From Corynebacterium auriscanis (GTDB lineage Bacteria; Actinomycetota; Actinomycetes; Mycobacteriales; Mycobacteriaceae), in NCBI RefSeq assembly GCF_030408435.1, contig NZ_CP047046.1, forward strand, positions 2,524,572-2,588,571: 64,000 bases of DNA. The letters run 5' to 3'. The position numbers and the translations under genes are program-made. Positions 16,365-25,219 of this stretch are shown here, in pieces (positions within the stretch are counted from its first letter, which is position 1; the number at the start of each line of letters is the position of its first letter). The notes beneath the pieces are model-generated. The model saw only the letters and a list, made by a program, of their open reading frames with translations. It made no database searches and had not been told where the DNA came from.

Positions 16365-18026
16365 ATGACGAATTCGCAGCCCGAATCCCGCAACCCCAAC
16401 CACGCAGCCACAACACTGGAAACCCTGCTTCTTCCGCACAACACCTCCCCGGACAACCCACTGGACCTACTCATCGTGGGCGCAGGCATTTCCGGCATCG
16501 ATCTCGCCCACCACGTAGCTAAAAACTTCCCCGATTGGTCCTGGGCCATCGTCGATTCCAACTCCGATGTGGGTGGCACGTGGAACACCTTTACTTACCC
16601 CGGAATCCGCTCGGATTCGGACATGGCCACCTTCTCCTTCCCCTTCGAACGTTGGCCCCATCAAGGAACGCTCGGCTCAGGAGCGCGAATCAAGGAACAC
16701 GTTCGCCAGGCAGCCGCTCAGGCTGGGGCTCTGGACCGGCTTACGCTCAGTACATGGGTCCGCCACAGTAACTTCAACTCCGCGCTGGGCCTATGGGAAG
16801 TCGATGTAGTGGAGGGCCCGCCCCGCAGCAATAACGCAGAAGGATCCCTGCGGGGCGTCAATAAAGAAGACAAAGGGCACACCGTTTACACGCGGCGCCT
16901 GCATTTCGCCGCGGGCTACTATAAACACAGCGCAGGGTTCACCGCGAAAATTCCGGGATTAGAAAACTTCGAGGGCACAGTCATCCACCCCCAGCGCTGG
17001 CCGGAAGACGTAGATGTACGCGGAAAGAACGTCATCATCATTGGCTCCGGGGCCACCGCCATCACGCTCTTGCCCGCACTGCACGCCATGGGGGCCAACA
17101 CCACGATGTTGCAGCGCACCCCCACCTACATCGCTCCCCTGCCGGAAACCGACATGATCAGCACCGTCACCGGCGCGATTATCGGCTCGAAGGGTCGCCG
17201 CGGTCAGCTCGCCGGGCGCATCGCCCGCTCCGGGCATATCGTACGGGACATGGCGCAATACCACCTGTGCCAAACATTCCCCACCCTCGCCAAGGGCGCA
17301 TTCTGGGCAATGAACCGCGCCTACATCGGTGCGGAGGAAATCAAACGGAACTTCACCCCGCCCTACGGCCCATGGGATCAACGCGTATGTAAATCACCTG
17401 GAGGGGACTTCTTCCGAGCCGTGCAGCGCGGCGCCACAGTGGTTACGGGGGTTATCGACCAGGTCCAAGCCACGGGCATTCTTCTCACCGACGCCACCAC
17501 GCTCCCCGCCGACATCATCATCACGGCCACCGGCCTGCAGCTGCAGGCGTTCGGCAATGCGGGATTCAGCGTGGACGGCACTGACGTACCCACCAAATCC
17601 ATGGTGGCTTACCGCAGCATGATGGCAAACCGGATCCCGAATTTCAGCTACACCATCGGATATCTGAACCAATCGTGGACCCTACGCGCCGATATGACCT
17701 CGCGTTACCTGGTCCAGTTGTGGAAGGACATGGAACAGCGCGGCGAGGCTTTCGCCTGCCCTGTACTCCCCGACGACCTGCAGGCAAACCTCCCCATGCT
17801 GGAGATGGAATCTGGTTACATCGTGCGCTCAGTGGGCGACCTGCCACGGCAGGCGGCCCGTGATCCGTGGCGCATGGAGCACGACTACATCCGGGAACGC
17901 CGCACATTCCTGGGAGCGGATAACACAGTGGATATGGCCTTCGGGGATGCCGCAATCGCTGCGACTGCTCCGCTTGCTGCCGGACAAGGTGGAGGTGGCG
18001 CGGAAACACTAGTCATGCCGGGCTAA
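16365..18026 (+). CDS. FAD/NADPH-dependent monooxygenase, Baeyer-Villiger type
   Basis: A 553-residue flavoprotein with two Rossmann motifs: FAD site GAGISGIDLA and NADPH site GSGATAITLL. Between them FEGTVIHPQRWP matches the Baeyer-Villiger/flavin monooxygenase fingerprint FxGxxxHxxxW[PD]. DVGGTWNTFTYPGIRSDSDM is the usual FAD-contacting segment. Such enzymes insert oxygen next to ketones or oxidise soft nucleophiles; the substrate is unknown. The start is put at ATG 16365: TATACT at 16347-16352 lies 12 bp upstream, so the mRNA is probably leaderless or nearly so. It is transcribed away from dnaB and is a single gene ending at a bidirectional terminator. Confidence 0.9.
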   Translation: MTNSQPESRNPNHAATTLETLLLPHNTSPDNPLDLLIVGAGISGIDLAHHVAKNFPDWSWAIVDSNSDVGGTWNTFTYPGIRSDSDMATFSFPFERWPHQGTLGSGARIKEHVRQAAAQAGALDRLTLSTWVRHSNFNSALGLWEVDVVEGPPRSNNAEGSLRGVNKEDKGHTVYTRRLHFAAGYYKHSAGFTAKIPGLENFEGTVIHPQRWPEDVDVRGKNVIIIGSGATAITLLPALHAMGANTTMLQRTPTYIAPLPETDMISTVTGAIIGSKGRRGQLAGRIARSGHIVRDMAQYHLCQTFPTLAKGAFWAMNRAYIGAEEIKRNFTPPYGPWDQRVCKSPGGDFFRAVQRGATVVTGVIDQVQATGILLTDATTLPADIIITATGLQLQAFGNAGFSVDGTDVPTKSMVAYRSMMANRIPNFSYTIGYLNQSWTLRADMTSRYLVQLWKDMEQRGEAFACPVLPDDLQANLPMLEMESGYIVRSVGDLPRQAARDPWRMEHDYIRERRTFLGADNTVDMAFGDAAIAATAPLAAGQGGGGAETLVMPG

Positions 18027-18133
18027 GGCCCGTTACAGCCTGTCCTGGGTGCGGGCAGGGAACCCGCCCCGAGGCCCCGCATCACGGGTTAGACCACATC
18101 TGCAGACCCCGCCATACGGACTCCCCGAGGAGA

Positions 18134-18197
18134 AAAGAAGGGGCCCGGCTGGTCTCCGCGCCATTAACGTGCACGGAACTAGCCAGGCCCCTTCTTT
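18134..18197. terminator. Bidirectional terminator between monooxygenase and rplI
   Basis: A perfect 12-bp stem, AAAGAAGGGGCC (18134-18145)/GGCCCCTTCTTT (18186-18197), extended by GGCTGG/CTAGCC with one mismatch, gives T-rich ends on both strands. Confidence 0.75.
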
Positions 18198-18492
18198 GGG
18201 TGCTGTTGTCTAGATATGTCTTATGTCTCTAGGTAAGTGTTCTTAAGCCACGAGTCGTACGGTGTGTTACACACCTTGCCCCTTGGAATCACTCTCGTGA
18301 TCTCCGTACCATATGCTTTCTCACCCGCAGTGGCGCCTTTTGGCGGTGTCTACGCGCCGGCATTTTTATCCGACGCCACGGGGGTCCCCAGCAACAGCGT
18401 TGTCTAGGCGCTAGCTGGGTGCTAGGCAGCGACTGGGACGGCGTTGTCTAGGCGTCGTCCCACATAAAAGTACAAAGAGGCAGCGACCCGAA
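18198..18492. other. Non-coding region downstream of rplI
   Basis: No gene or RNA recognised. A 14-bp direct repeat GCGTTGTCTAGGCG lies at 18397-18410 and 18441-18454. The minus strand of 18364-18378 carries one of four copies of the word GGCGTCGGATAAAAA discussed under findings. Confidence 0.6.
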
Positions 18493-18945
18493 TTACTCGG
18501 CTACAACCTCGAAGTTGAGGTTTGCAACGACATCAGAGTGCAGCTTGACCTCGACAGAGTACATGCCGGTGGACTTGATCTGTCCCTTGCTCAGCTTGAT
18601 GCTCTTCTTTTCCAAAGAACGGCCGTTGGCCTTCTTCACTGCAGCTGCAATGTCTTCAACGGTAACGGAGCCGAACAGCTTGCCTGCCTCAGAAGTACGA
18701 ACTGGGATGCTCACACCGGACAGAGCCTCGAGCTCAGCCTTAACCTCGCGCGCGTGATCCAAGTCGCGGATCGCGCGTGCTTCCTGGGCACGCTTGATGC
18801 CCTCGATCTGCTTCTCAGCGCCGCGGGTAGCAACGATTGCGTAGCCGCGTGGAAGCAGGTAGTTACGTCCATAGCCAGCCTTGACCTCGACGATGTCGCC
18901 TGGGACACCGAGGTTGTCAACGGTGGCGGTAAGGATCAGCTTCAT
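18493..18945 (-). CDS. rplI: 50S ribosomal protein L9
   Basis: A 150-residue L9 protein that binds 23S rRNA domain V near L1. The N-terminal domain has the signature MKLILTATVDNLGVPGDIVEVKAGYGRNYLLPRGYAIVAT, followed by the long connecting helix and C-terminal domain. AAAGG stands 7 bp before ATG 18945. It is the last gene of the rpsF-ssb-rplI operon. No rpsR (S18) gene lies between ssb and rplI, unlike Mycobacterium; from memory this matches Corynebacterium. Confidence 0.97.
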   Translation of the reverse strand: MKLILTATVDNLGVPGDIVEVKAGYGRNYLLPRGYAIVATRGAEKQIEGIKRAQEARAIRDLDHAREVKAELEALSGVSIPVRTSEAGKLFGSVTVEDIAAAVKKANGRSLEKKSIKLSKGQIKSTGMYSVEVKLHSDVVANLNFEVVAE

Positions 18946-18995
18946 GATCCAACCTTTCGTTGTGCGTGGAGTTGACTCGTTTTAGTGATTAATTT

Positions 18996-19649
18996 CTAAA
19001 ATGGCGGCTCATCATCGCCGTCACCAAAACCGGACTGCGGTGCAGAGTTCCATGGGTCATCCATCGCGGCGTTACGCCCGCTGAATCCTTGGTTGCCCTG
19101 ATTGCCACCGTTGTCGCGCCCACCCTGTGGGCCTCCAAAACCACCCTGGTTGCCACGTGGAGCCTGGCCACCCTGATTCCCAGAGTTACCGCCGAAGCCA
19201 CCTTGGCTGCCCTGGCCGCCACCGGCGTTACCGCCGAAGCCGCCTTGACCACCCTGGTTGAATCCACCCTGGCCGCCACCGCGGGAAACCTTGTTCACCT
19301 GTGCGGTTGCGAAACGCAAGGATGGACCGACTTCGTCGACCTCGACCTCCATGACCGTTCGGCGCTCACCGTTCTTGTCATCATAAGAACGCTGGCGCAG
19401 ACGGCCCGTGACGATCACGCGGTCGCCCTTATGCAGGGTTTCCGCAACATTCTCCGCAGCTTGGCGCCACACGTTGCACGTCAAAAAGACCGCCTCGCCA
19501 TCCACGTACTGACCCGCCTGCGAGTCGTAGCGGCGCGGGGTGGAAGCGACTCGGAAGTTAGCCACAGCGGCGCCATTTTGAATGAAACGCAGCTCGGGAT
19601 CAGCAACAATGTTGCCGACCACAGTGATTGGAATGTCTCCCTGTGCCAT
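18996..19649 (-). CDS. ssb: Single-stranded DNA-binding protein
   Basis: A 217-residue SSB. Residues 1-115 form the OB fold ([79 protein letters not shown]), then a long Gly/Gln/Asn-rich disordered linker (residues 125-195) with GGFGGNxGG-type repeats, and the acidic C-terminal tip DDEPPF that recruits replication and repair partners. Second gene of the rpsF operon; 65 bp separate it from rpsF and 50 bp from rplI. Confidence 0.96.
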   Translation of the reverse strand: MAQGDIPITVVGNIVADPELRFIQNGAAVANFRVASTPRRYDSQAGQYVDGEAVFLTCNVWRQAAENVAETLHKGDRVIVTGRLRQRSYDDKNGERRTVMEVEVDEVGPSLRFATAQVNKVSRGGGQGGFNQGGQGGFGGNAGGGQGSQGGFGGNSGNQGGQAPRGNQGGFGGPQGGRDNGGNQGNQGFSGRNAAMDDPWNSAPQSGFGDGDDEPPF

Positions 19650-19714
19650 GTGTCTTACCTCGCCTTGGAAGTTGGGTGTGGAATTGCTTGCAATGTCCGG
19701 TTTACAAGGACTGC

Positions 19715-20002
19715 TTAAACGTCCTTGCGCAGCACCTTGGTGCGCATGATGTCGTCGTTGATCTTAAGCACGCGGTCAAGCTCCTGCACGGTAGCCGATT
19801 CACACTTCAGGTCGAGAACAACGTAGATGCCCTCGTCCTTCTTGTTGATCGGGTACTCGAGGCGACGCTTGCCCCAAATGTCGACCTTCTCCACGGTACC
19901 GTTTTCCTTGCGGACAATCTCCAAGTACTTGTCCAGCGACGGGGCAACGGTGCGCTCATCCTGGGAAGGGTCGATGATGATCATCATCTCGTATTGACGC
20001 AC
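19715..20002 (-). CDS. rpsF: 30S ribosomal protein S6
   Basis: A 95-residue S6 that pairs with S18 on the small-subunit platform. Core: [59 protein letters not shown]. The start is the GTG at 20002 (MRQYEMM): a full AGGAGGTGAT ribosome site stands 8-11 bp upstream, while the in-frame GTG/ATG at 20014/20011 overlap that ribosome site and are too close. First gene of the rpsF-ssb-rplI operon. Confidence 0.93.
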   Translation of the reverse strand: MRQYEMMIIIDPSQDERTVAPSLDKYLEIVRKENGTVEKVDIWGKRRLEYPINKKDEGIYVVLDLKCESATVQELDRVLKINDDIMRTKVLRKDV

Positions 20003-20034
20003 GGACCTCATCACCTCCTATGGTCTTAATGTTT

Positions 20035-20062
20035 TTCGGCCATACCCGGGTTTGGGCATGGC
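20035..20062 (-). promoter_or_regulatory. Hairpin in the rpsF leader
   Basis: On the minus strand CCATGCCC and GGGTATGG form a short stem just upstream of CCGAAAAACATT and the rpsF ribosome site. S6:S18 autoregulatory leaders of other bacteria contain a hairpin with a CCG trinucleotide, so this is a possible degenerate counterpart; evidence is weak. Confidence 0.3.
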
Positions 20063-20133
20063 AGGAGGGTCGTTGCGTCAGCAACCTATTCAGACTACAG
20101 TGCGCGGACCGAAATCAGAAACGCACGCCCATG

Positions 20134-20319
20134 CTAGCCCTTCGTTGCGATGAAAATAGCCGTCGTGGTTGGCACGATCGTCATGAATACGATTGCGATG
20201 GCAAACAAGGTCCACACCAGTTTCCGTGGCTTGTTCATGCTGAAGCTGGCGAAGGACGCACCAAAGAAAAGGAACCCGATCAGCACACTGCCGATCGTTA
20301 CCCACATTGTTGGACTCAT
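20134..20319 (-). CDS. Small two-helix membrane protein
   Basis: A 61-residue protein starting MSPTMWVTIGSVLIGFLFF, with a second hydrophobic segment LVWTLFAIAIVFMTIVPTTTA separated by the basic loop MNKPRKL. The ATG at 20319 lies 2 bp after the stop of the upstream glycosyltransferase, and GGGAG is present about 11 bp before it, so it is translationally linked to that gene. A longer frame running to 20913 only overlaps the glycosyltransferase tail. Function unknown; a small accessory subunit of the glycosyltransferase is possible from context only. Confidence 0.72.
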   Translation of the reverse strand: MSPTMWVTIGSVLIGFLFFGASFASFSMNKPRKLVWTLFAIAIVFMTIVPTTTAIFIATKG

Positions 20320-20321
20320 AG

Positions 20322-21995
20322 TTATTCGGTCTCCCTTGTATCTGTCATCGCCTGGTGTGCTGTTGCTGGGCGTGCCCCGTCCGGGTGCGTATCTGTTGTG
20401 TGCGGGGTGGCCCGGCGCGCTTCGTCCGGGTGCGTATCTGTTGTGTGCGGGGTGGCCCGGCGCGCTTCGTCCGGTTGCGGTTCGGCTAGGCGCGGCTCGT
20501 CCGGTTGCGGTTCGGCTGGGCGCGCTTCTCGCGTTGGGAATTCGGGCTGGGGCCCCACCCGGTGCGCTTCCCGCACCGGGTCCGGGTCCTTGCCCAAGAT
20601 CTGACGGATAACTACAACCGCCATGAACACCAGCAGACCCAACCGGATCACCGTCATCGTATCCGCCAACCACTCCGGCGCCCGGTGCCCCGCCGGCAAA
20701 AACTGCCACATGCGGACGTACCAATAGACCGCTTCCAGCGCTGCCCACCCGAACACTAGGCGCCACCTCGGCAGTGCCAGCACCAACATGGGGACCAGCC
20801 AGATCGAATACTGCGGGCTCCACACCTTGTTGGTCACCATGAACGCTAACAGTGCGAGGAACGCCACCTGCCCCAACCGCGGCGTGACGGGCGCTTTGAA
20901 AACCACTAGCCAAGCCAGCGCCACCAAGCAGACCGCCAACAACACAAACGTGATCAGGTTGAATGTGCCCACGCCCTGCACAGCAGTTGAAGGGGAATTA
21001 CCATCCCACGCGCGCTGCCCCGTCACATGCGCGATCACCGCGTAGATCGTGGAGCCCTCCCAGCCACGTTGTGAATTCAGGCGGAAGAACTCCCCCCATC
21101 CTTGCGGGGCCAGCAGGTAGACCGGCAGATTGATGGCCGCTAGCGTGATGAACATTCCGGACAACATTCGCGCCAGCGGCAACCACGAGCGATTCCGCAA
21201 ACACAACAGGATGATGGCCCCGCCGATGAAAGCCGGCCACAGCTTCAGACTAATCCCTAGGCCGATCATCACGCCGGAAAGCGCGGGGCGTCGGTTAAAC
21301 CACAAAGCCATCGCGGCTACGGCCGGCAGTACCGATAGCAGGTCAAAGTTCGTGAACGCGTGCACGATGACCAGCGGAGAAGCCGCCATTAAAAGAGTGT
21401 CCCACACCCGATTGTCCGTCATGCGTGACATGATCGCCACCGCTGCCATCCATGCCAAGGCCAAAAAGAAGCAATTCACCGCAAAATAGACGGATGCCTC
21501 CGGAACGGCGCTCATGCCCAGGGGCTTAAACAGGGAATAGATGAAATGCGCAATGACCGAGTTAAGCCACTGGAATAAACCCGACAGGACCGGATACTCC
21601 ATATGGCGCACGGTTCCATCCGATCCCGTCCACGAATTTAGGTACGGAAATACCTGTTCATCCAGGCGGTGGGAATGGTACAGCGTGATCGTGTCGTTGT
21701 AGCACGCGCTGGTGTATTGCCTGTGGCCACTCCAGTCAACAAACGGGCCGCTTTGCCCGTGGCCTGTGCGCACACACTGGCCCTTTTGTAGGTAGCCGAG
21801 AGTGAGGAACAAACCGGAAACCGCCACGAGGATCCGCAGCGGAGTCCACCATCGAGCTCGGCCAATCAGGGCGTGCTTACCCGGCTTGCCGCCGATGAAA
21901 TCAACAAACCCCGACGCCATAGGCTCCGTGACCGAGGGAAGCACTCTAGTACGGTTGCTTTCCAGCGGGCGGAGTTGCGTCGGGGTTTTTGTCAT
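20322..21995 (-). CDS. GT87-type polytopic glycosyltransferase (DUF2029 family)
   Basis: A membrane glycosyltransferase of about 557 residues, probably GT-C fold using polyprenyl-phosphate sugar. Around ten hydrophobic segments lie between residues 40 and 420, with an extracytoplasmic loop containing YPVLSGLFQWLNS and an RRPALSGVMIGLGISLKLWPAF segment typical of the family. In mycobacteria a homologous gene lies between ponA1 and rpsF as here. A perfect TATAAT (minus strand, 22008-22003) lies 7 bp upstream of ATG 21995, so the mRNA is leaderless; an ATG nine bases further upstream overlaps the -10 box. The last 80 residues are a cytoplasmic Pro/Asp/Arg-rich tail with 10-residue (AEPQPDExR) and 15-residue (ATPHTTDTHPDEARR) repeats encoded by a 45-bp DNA repeat. 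Confidence 0.85.
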   Translation of the reverse strand: MTKTPTQLRPLESNRTRVLPSVTEPMASGFVDFIGGKPGKHALIGRARWWTPLRILVAVSGLFLTLGYLQKGQCVRTGHGQSGPFVDWSGHRQYTSACYNDTITLYHSHRLDEQVFPYLNSWTGSDGTVRHMEYPVLSGLFQWLNSVIAHFIYSLFKPLGMSAVPEASVYFAVNCFFLALAWMAAVAIMSRMTDNRVWDTLLMAASPLVIVHAFTNFDLLSVLPAVAAMALWFNRRPALSGVMIGLGISLKLWPAFIGGAIILLCLRNRSWLPLARMLSGMFITLAAINLPVYLLAPQGWGEFFRLNSQRGWEGSTIYAVIAHVTGQRAWDGNSPSTAVQGVGTFNLITFVLLAVCLVALAWLVVFKAPVTPRLGQVAFLALLAFMVTNKVWSPQYSIWLVPMLVLALPRWRLVFGWAALEAVYWYVRMWQFLPAGHRAPEWLADTMTVIRLGLLVFMAVVVIRQILGKDPDPVREAHRVGPQPEFPTREARPAEPQPDEPRLAEPQPDEARRATPHTTDTHPDEARRATPHTTDTHPDGARPATAHQAMTDTRETE

Positions 21996-22002
21996 GGTGG
22001 GC

Positions 22003-22008
22003 ATTATA
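22003..22008 (-). promoter_or_regulatory. Perfect -10 box giving a leaderless start
   Basis: TATAAT on the minus strand, 7 nt before the glycosyltransferase ATG. No good -35 is visible, as is common in corynebacteria. Confidence 0.65.
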
Positions 22009-22104
22009 GGCCCTAGCGGTAGTGATCGGCCCAGTTAATCCCCTTCCACCACGCTACAGAGGGAAGCCGGGGAAAGGGGCCCGGGAGGCGACAGCCGGGT
22101 TATT

Positions 22105-24645
22105 CTATCGGCCCCCGCCACCTAGTAAGTCACCGATGAGGTCATCGATATTGCCACCCGGCGGTGGTGGTGCCGGCGCCGGGTTGGGGCGCGGCTGCGG
22201 CTCGCGCGGAGTGGCCGGTCGCGCCGGAGCGGGCGCGGGTGCTGGCGCCTGGCTTGCGGGCTGCTCGGGGGCGGGAGCTTGCTGTTCAATCGGAGCCTGG
22301 TCCGCTGCCCCTCCAGCGCTCGTACCGGAATCCGGCACTGATTGTTCCGTGCCGTCGCTCGTGTGGAACGACTGGATCTCCTGACCATCCAAGGAGCGGT
22401 CCATCATGGCGCGCCATACCTGCGCTGGATCACCGGAGCCGTACATCGAACCGCCACCTGCGTTGTAGAGAGGCTTGTTCTTGAGGTTGCCGAACCACAC
22501 CGCAGTGGAAAGCTGCGGTGTGGAACCGATCATCCAGGCATCTTTATTCTCACCGGTATCGCCCAGCTGCGCGGTGCCTGTCTTCGCTGCAGATGGTCGA
22601 CCACCCGCCAACACATTGCCGTTGGAATAAGCCGCAATGGGCTGCATTGCAGAAATCACGTTATCTGCAACGTCTTCCTTCACGACCTGGTCACCCTTCA
22701 TCTTGGAGTTGTCCAACAGCACATCGCCATTGGAGTTTTCCACCTTCTGCACGAAGTGAGGGCGGTAGTACTTACCGGCGTTCGTCAGCGTGGCCAGGCC
22801 AGATGCCATATCCAATGGTCGCGACTGGTATTGGCCCAATGTCACACCTTCGTACGGCGGGCCGTTCTTTTCCCGCAGCGTTTTACCGATTCCCGGCAGC
22901 TCTTCGGCGACGCCCAAACGGTGAGCCATATCGGCCACATCTTGGGGTCCGCCCTTCAGCGACTGCGTCAGGCGGATGAAGCTGGTGTTAAGAGACATCT
23001 TCAGCGCTTGGGCGATGGAACAAGTCCCACACGACACGCCCTCGGAGTTATTCACGGTGATATTGCCCGTGGTCACTGGAGACGAATCGAATTGGTCGTA
23101 CAGGCTGCCCCCTTGGTCGAGGTAGGCCGCCAGAGCGAAGATCTTGAACGTCGAACCCGTTTGCACGCCGGCGTTAGCGAAGTCCCAACCCACGGGATCA
23201 TCGCCACCGTACCAGGCGCGGATACCTCCATTGCGGGGATCGACTGAGACCACAGCTGCTCGCACGTCATCGGGCTGACCATCGAGCTTGTTCTTGGCTT
23301 CCTCCACCGCAGCGGCCTGCGCCCTAGGGTCAATGGTCGTGGTGATCTTCAAACCACCAGTATTGACCTGCTGCTCAGTGATACCCGCTGCCGCGAGTTC
23401 TTGGACGACCTGGGATTTAATCAGACCATTGGAACCTTTGGCGATAGAGGTAGTTGCCGTGGTCGCTGGGTCCTTAACCCTCGGGTAGCGGGCAGCCTGA
23501 CGGTCCGCCGGCTTCAGCGCCCCCGTCGTGACCATGCCATCCATCACGTAATTCCAGCGGCTCTGCGCGCGCTCCTTGTTAGTCCACGGATCCAGCGCCG
23601 AGGGGGCCTGGATCGAAGCCGCAAGAACTGCGCCTTCGGCCGGGGTGAGCCTATTGACATCCTTACCAAAGTAAGCTTGCGATGCCGCCGAGATGCCGTA
23701 GGCATTACGGCCAAAGTAGATGGTATTGAGGTAGGCCTGCAGGATCTCATCCTTGGACCACTCACGAGCCATCTTCGCTGAAATCACCAGTTCTTTGGCC
23801 TTACGGGTAATCGACCGCTCATCACCAACCAGTGCGTTTTTCACGTACTGCTGGGTAATAGTCGAACCACCACCAGCGCTGGATTTACCAGTGACGGCGC
23901 CTAGGGCCGCGCGCGCGTAGCCGGAGATAGAAAAGCCCGGGTTGTTGTAGTAATCGCGATCCTCGGCCGCCAGCACAGCCTGGCGCACGGGAAGCGGAAT
24001 CTCTTCCAATTTCACGTTTTGGCGGTTGCCCTCCGGCGGAACGATTCGCGCCAACTCGGACTTTCCGTCCATAGCCATGATGTGTGAGACCTGGTTGTTG
24101 ACCAGTTCTTCCGGCTCGGGGACCTTAGTAACCGCGTAAGCAGTGAAGAATGCCACTAGTGGAACCACAATGGCCACGACCATGAGCGCGGCAAAACCGG
24201 CCAAGAGACTACGCAAGAAAGACTTGTCCTTCAGACTCGCCTTCCTTCGCGTACGCACCGTGATATTCCCGTTCTTCACCGAGCGGCTCTTAGTCTTCGC
24301 CGATCCGGCGAGCATTCCGCGTTTTGCTTGCTTACTCTGCTTACCCTGCGGACGCGGCTGACCTGGGCGGCCAGAACGGTTCGGACGACCTGGCTGGCCA
24401 GGTTGACCCTGACCAGTAGGTTTACGCGGTGGCTGGCCCTGCCCGGCTGCGCGCCGTGGCGGTTGGCCGGAGCCACGACGTGGTGGCTGGCCCGAACCCT
24501 TGCGTGGAGGCTGGTTGGAACGAGGCTGGCCGCGCCTCGCTGCGCCATCGCTGCCTGAGGAACGTCCGCCCGATTGTGGTGATCGACGAGGGCCAGGACG
24601 GCCCTGCCCGTTCGGATTCCGTGGAGGCTGGTTGTCAGTACTCAA
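22105..24645 (-). CDS. ponA: Bifunctional class A penicillin-binding protein
   Basis: An 846-residue peptidoglycan polymerase. Residues 1-140 are a cytoplasmic Pro/Gln/Arg-rich tail (QPPRK/GQPPRR repeats), a transmembrane helix lies at about 150-172, then the GT51 glycosyltransferase with catalytic Glu in AAEDRDYY (E228) and the transpeptidase with S498-xx-K501 (TGSTFK), SLN and K688-TG (AAKTGTAQ). A Pro/Ala-rich outer tail ends the protein. The start codon is TTG (24645), with GGGAG 9 bp upstream. Probably co-transcribed with the upstream DUF5318 gene. Matches actinobacterial PonA/PBP1. Confidence 0.95.
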   Translation of the reverse strand: MSTDNQPPRNPNGQGRPGPRRSPQSGGRSSGSDGAARRGQPRSNQPPRKGSGQPPRRGSGQPPRRAAGQGQPPRKPTGQGQPGQPGRPNRSGRPGQPRPQGKQSKQAKRGMLAGSAKTKSRSVKNGNITVRTRRKASLKDKSFLRSLLAGFAALMVVAIVVPLVAFFTAYAVTKVPEPEELVNNQVSHIMAMDGKSELARIVPPEGNRQNVKLEEIPLPVRQAVLAAEDRDYYNNPGFSISGYARAALGAVTGKSSAGGGSTITQQYVKNALVGDERSITRKAKELVISAKMAREWSKDEILQAYLNTIYFGRNAYGISAASQAYFGKDVNRLTPAEGAVLAASIQAPSALDPWTNKERAQSRWNYVMDGMVTTGALKPADRQAARYPRVKDPATTATTSIAKGSNGLIKSQVVQELAAAGITEQQVNTGGLKITTTIDPRAQAAAVEEAKNKLDGQPDDVRAAVVSVDPRNGGIRAWYGGDDPVGWDFANAGVQTGSTFKIFALAAYLDQGGSLYDQFDSSPVTTGNITVNNSEGVSCGTCSIAQALKMSLNTSFIRLTQSLKGGPQDVADMAHRLGVAEELPGIGKTLREKNGPPYEGVTLGQYQSRPLDMASGLATLTNAGKYYRPHFVQKVENSNGDVLLDNSKMKGDQVVKEDVADNVISAMQPIAAYSNGNVLAGGRPSAAKTGTAQLGDTGENKDAWMIGSTPQLSTAVWFGNLKNKPLYNAGGGSMYGSGDPAQVWRAMMDRSLDGQEIQSFHTSDGTEQSVPDSGTSAGGAADQAPIEQQAPAPEQPASQAPAPAPAPARPATPREPQPRPNPAPAPPPPGGNIDDLIGDLLGGGGR

Positions 24646-24704
24646 CTAGTCGAGCTCCCGATCGCTTGCAAAAACTATTTACTCTGCACTGGAGTGCACT
24701 GTGG

Positions 24705-25103
24705 TCAGTGGGAAAACGTTTCCACCCTAACCAAGAAGTTCCACCTGCAATGCAGGCATACTTCAACGATGTGCACGGTAATCTCCCCCGGGTTCTCAGC
24801 CATCTCTGCCTGCAGGCGCCCTTGAGAGAAATCTTCCAGCACAACGTCTATTTCCTTAACACTACGCGCTGTACCCGACTTTTCACCTAATAGCTCACCG
24901 TGAATCCACCGTGTGTCATACAGTTTTTCGCTGCCACACACAGGGCACAAGCGCTCAGCCCGATGCCCTAAAACCTCGGCAGAGGCGATGAGGGACGAGG
25001 TGGCGTCGCAAATATCAGAAGCCCTAAGCTCCCCCGACCGGAACTGCGAAAGCACCCGAGCCCGCTCCAAGTCCCTGCCCACGACGTGTCGCTTCAAGTC
25101 CAT
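24705..25103 (-). CDS. DUF5318 zinc-ribbon-like protein
   Basis: A 132-residue actinobacterial protein of the DUF5318 type. It contains two CxxC pairs, LCPVCGSEKL and VCLHCRW, about 65 residues apart, suggesting a zinc ribbon, and a WIHGELLGEKSGTAR segment. Start chosen at ATG 25103 (MDLKRHVVGR); the frame extends to 25151 without ribosome site. In Mycobacterium the homologue (Rv0049) also sits between ponA1 and the ino1 region. Molecular function unknown; its link to ponA is only positional. Confidence 0.82.
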   Translation of the reverse strand: MDLKRHVVGRDLERARVLSQFRSGELRASDICDATSSLIASAEVLGHRAERLCPVCGSEKLYDTRWIHGELLGEKSGTARSVKEIDVVLEDFSQGRLQAEMAENPGEITVHIVEVCLHCRWNFLVRVETFSH

Positions 25104-25137
25104 GACACGCATTCTACGGCTCCTAGAGACTGTTCTT

Positions 25138-25172
25138 AATCGGTACACCACGCTTGCTTGATCGGTACACCA
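25138..25172. promoter_or_regulatory. Direct repeat upstream of ino1
   Basis: ATCGGTACACCA occurs twice with a 21-bp period (about two helical turns) between the divergent DUF5318 and ino1 starts. This layout fits a regulator binding the same DNA face. The binding protein is unknown. Confidence 0.45.
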
Positions 25173-25219
25173 GCGCCACGATGCAAGCCCTCAAGGCCCG
25201 GCGACTTAGCGTGGGATCC

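Noticed and set aside
20134..20913. A 259-residue frame over the glycosyltransferase 3' end
   Set aside because: Only the last 61 codons look like protein; the rest overlaps the glycosyltransferase in another frame.
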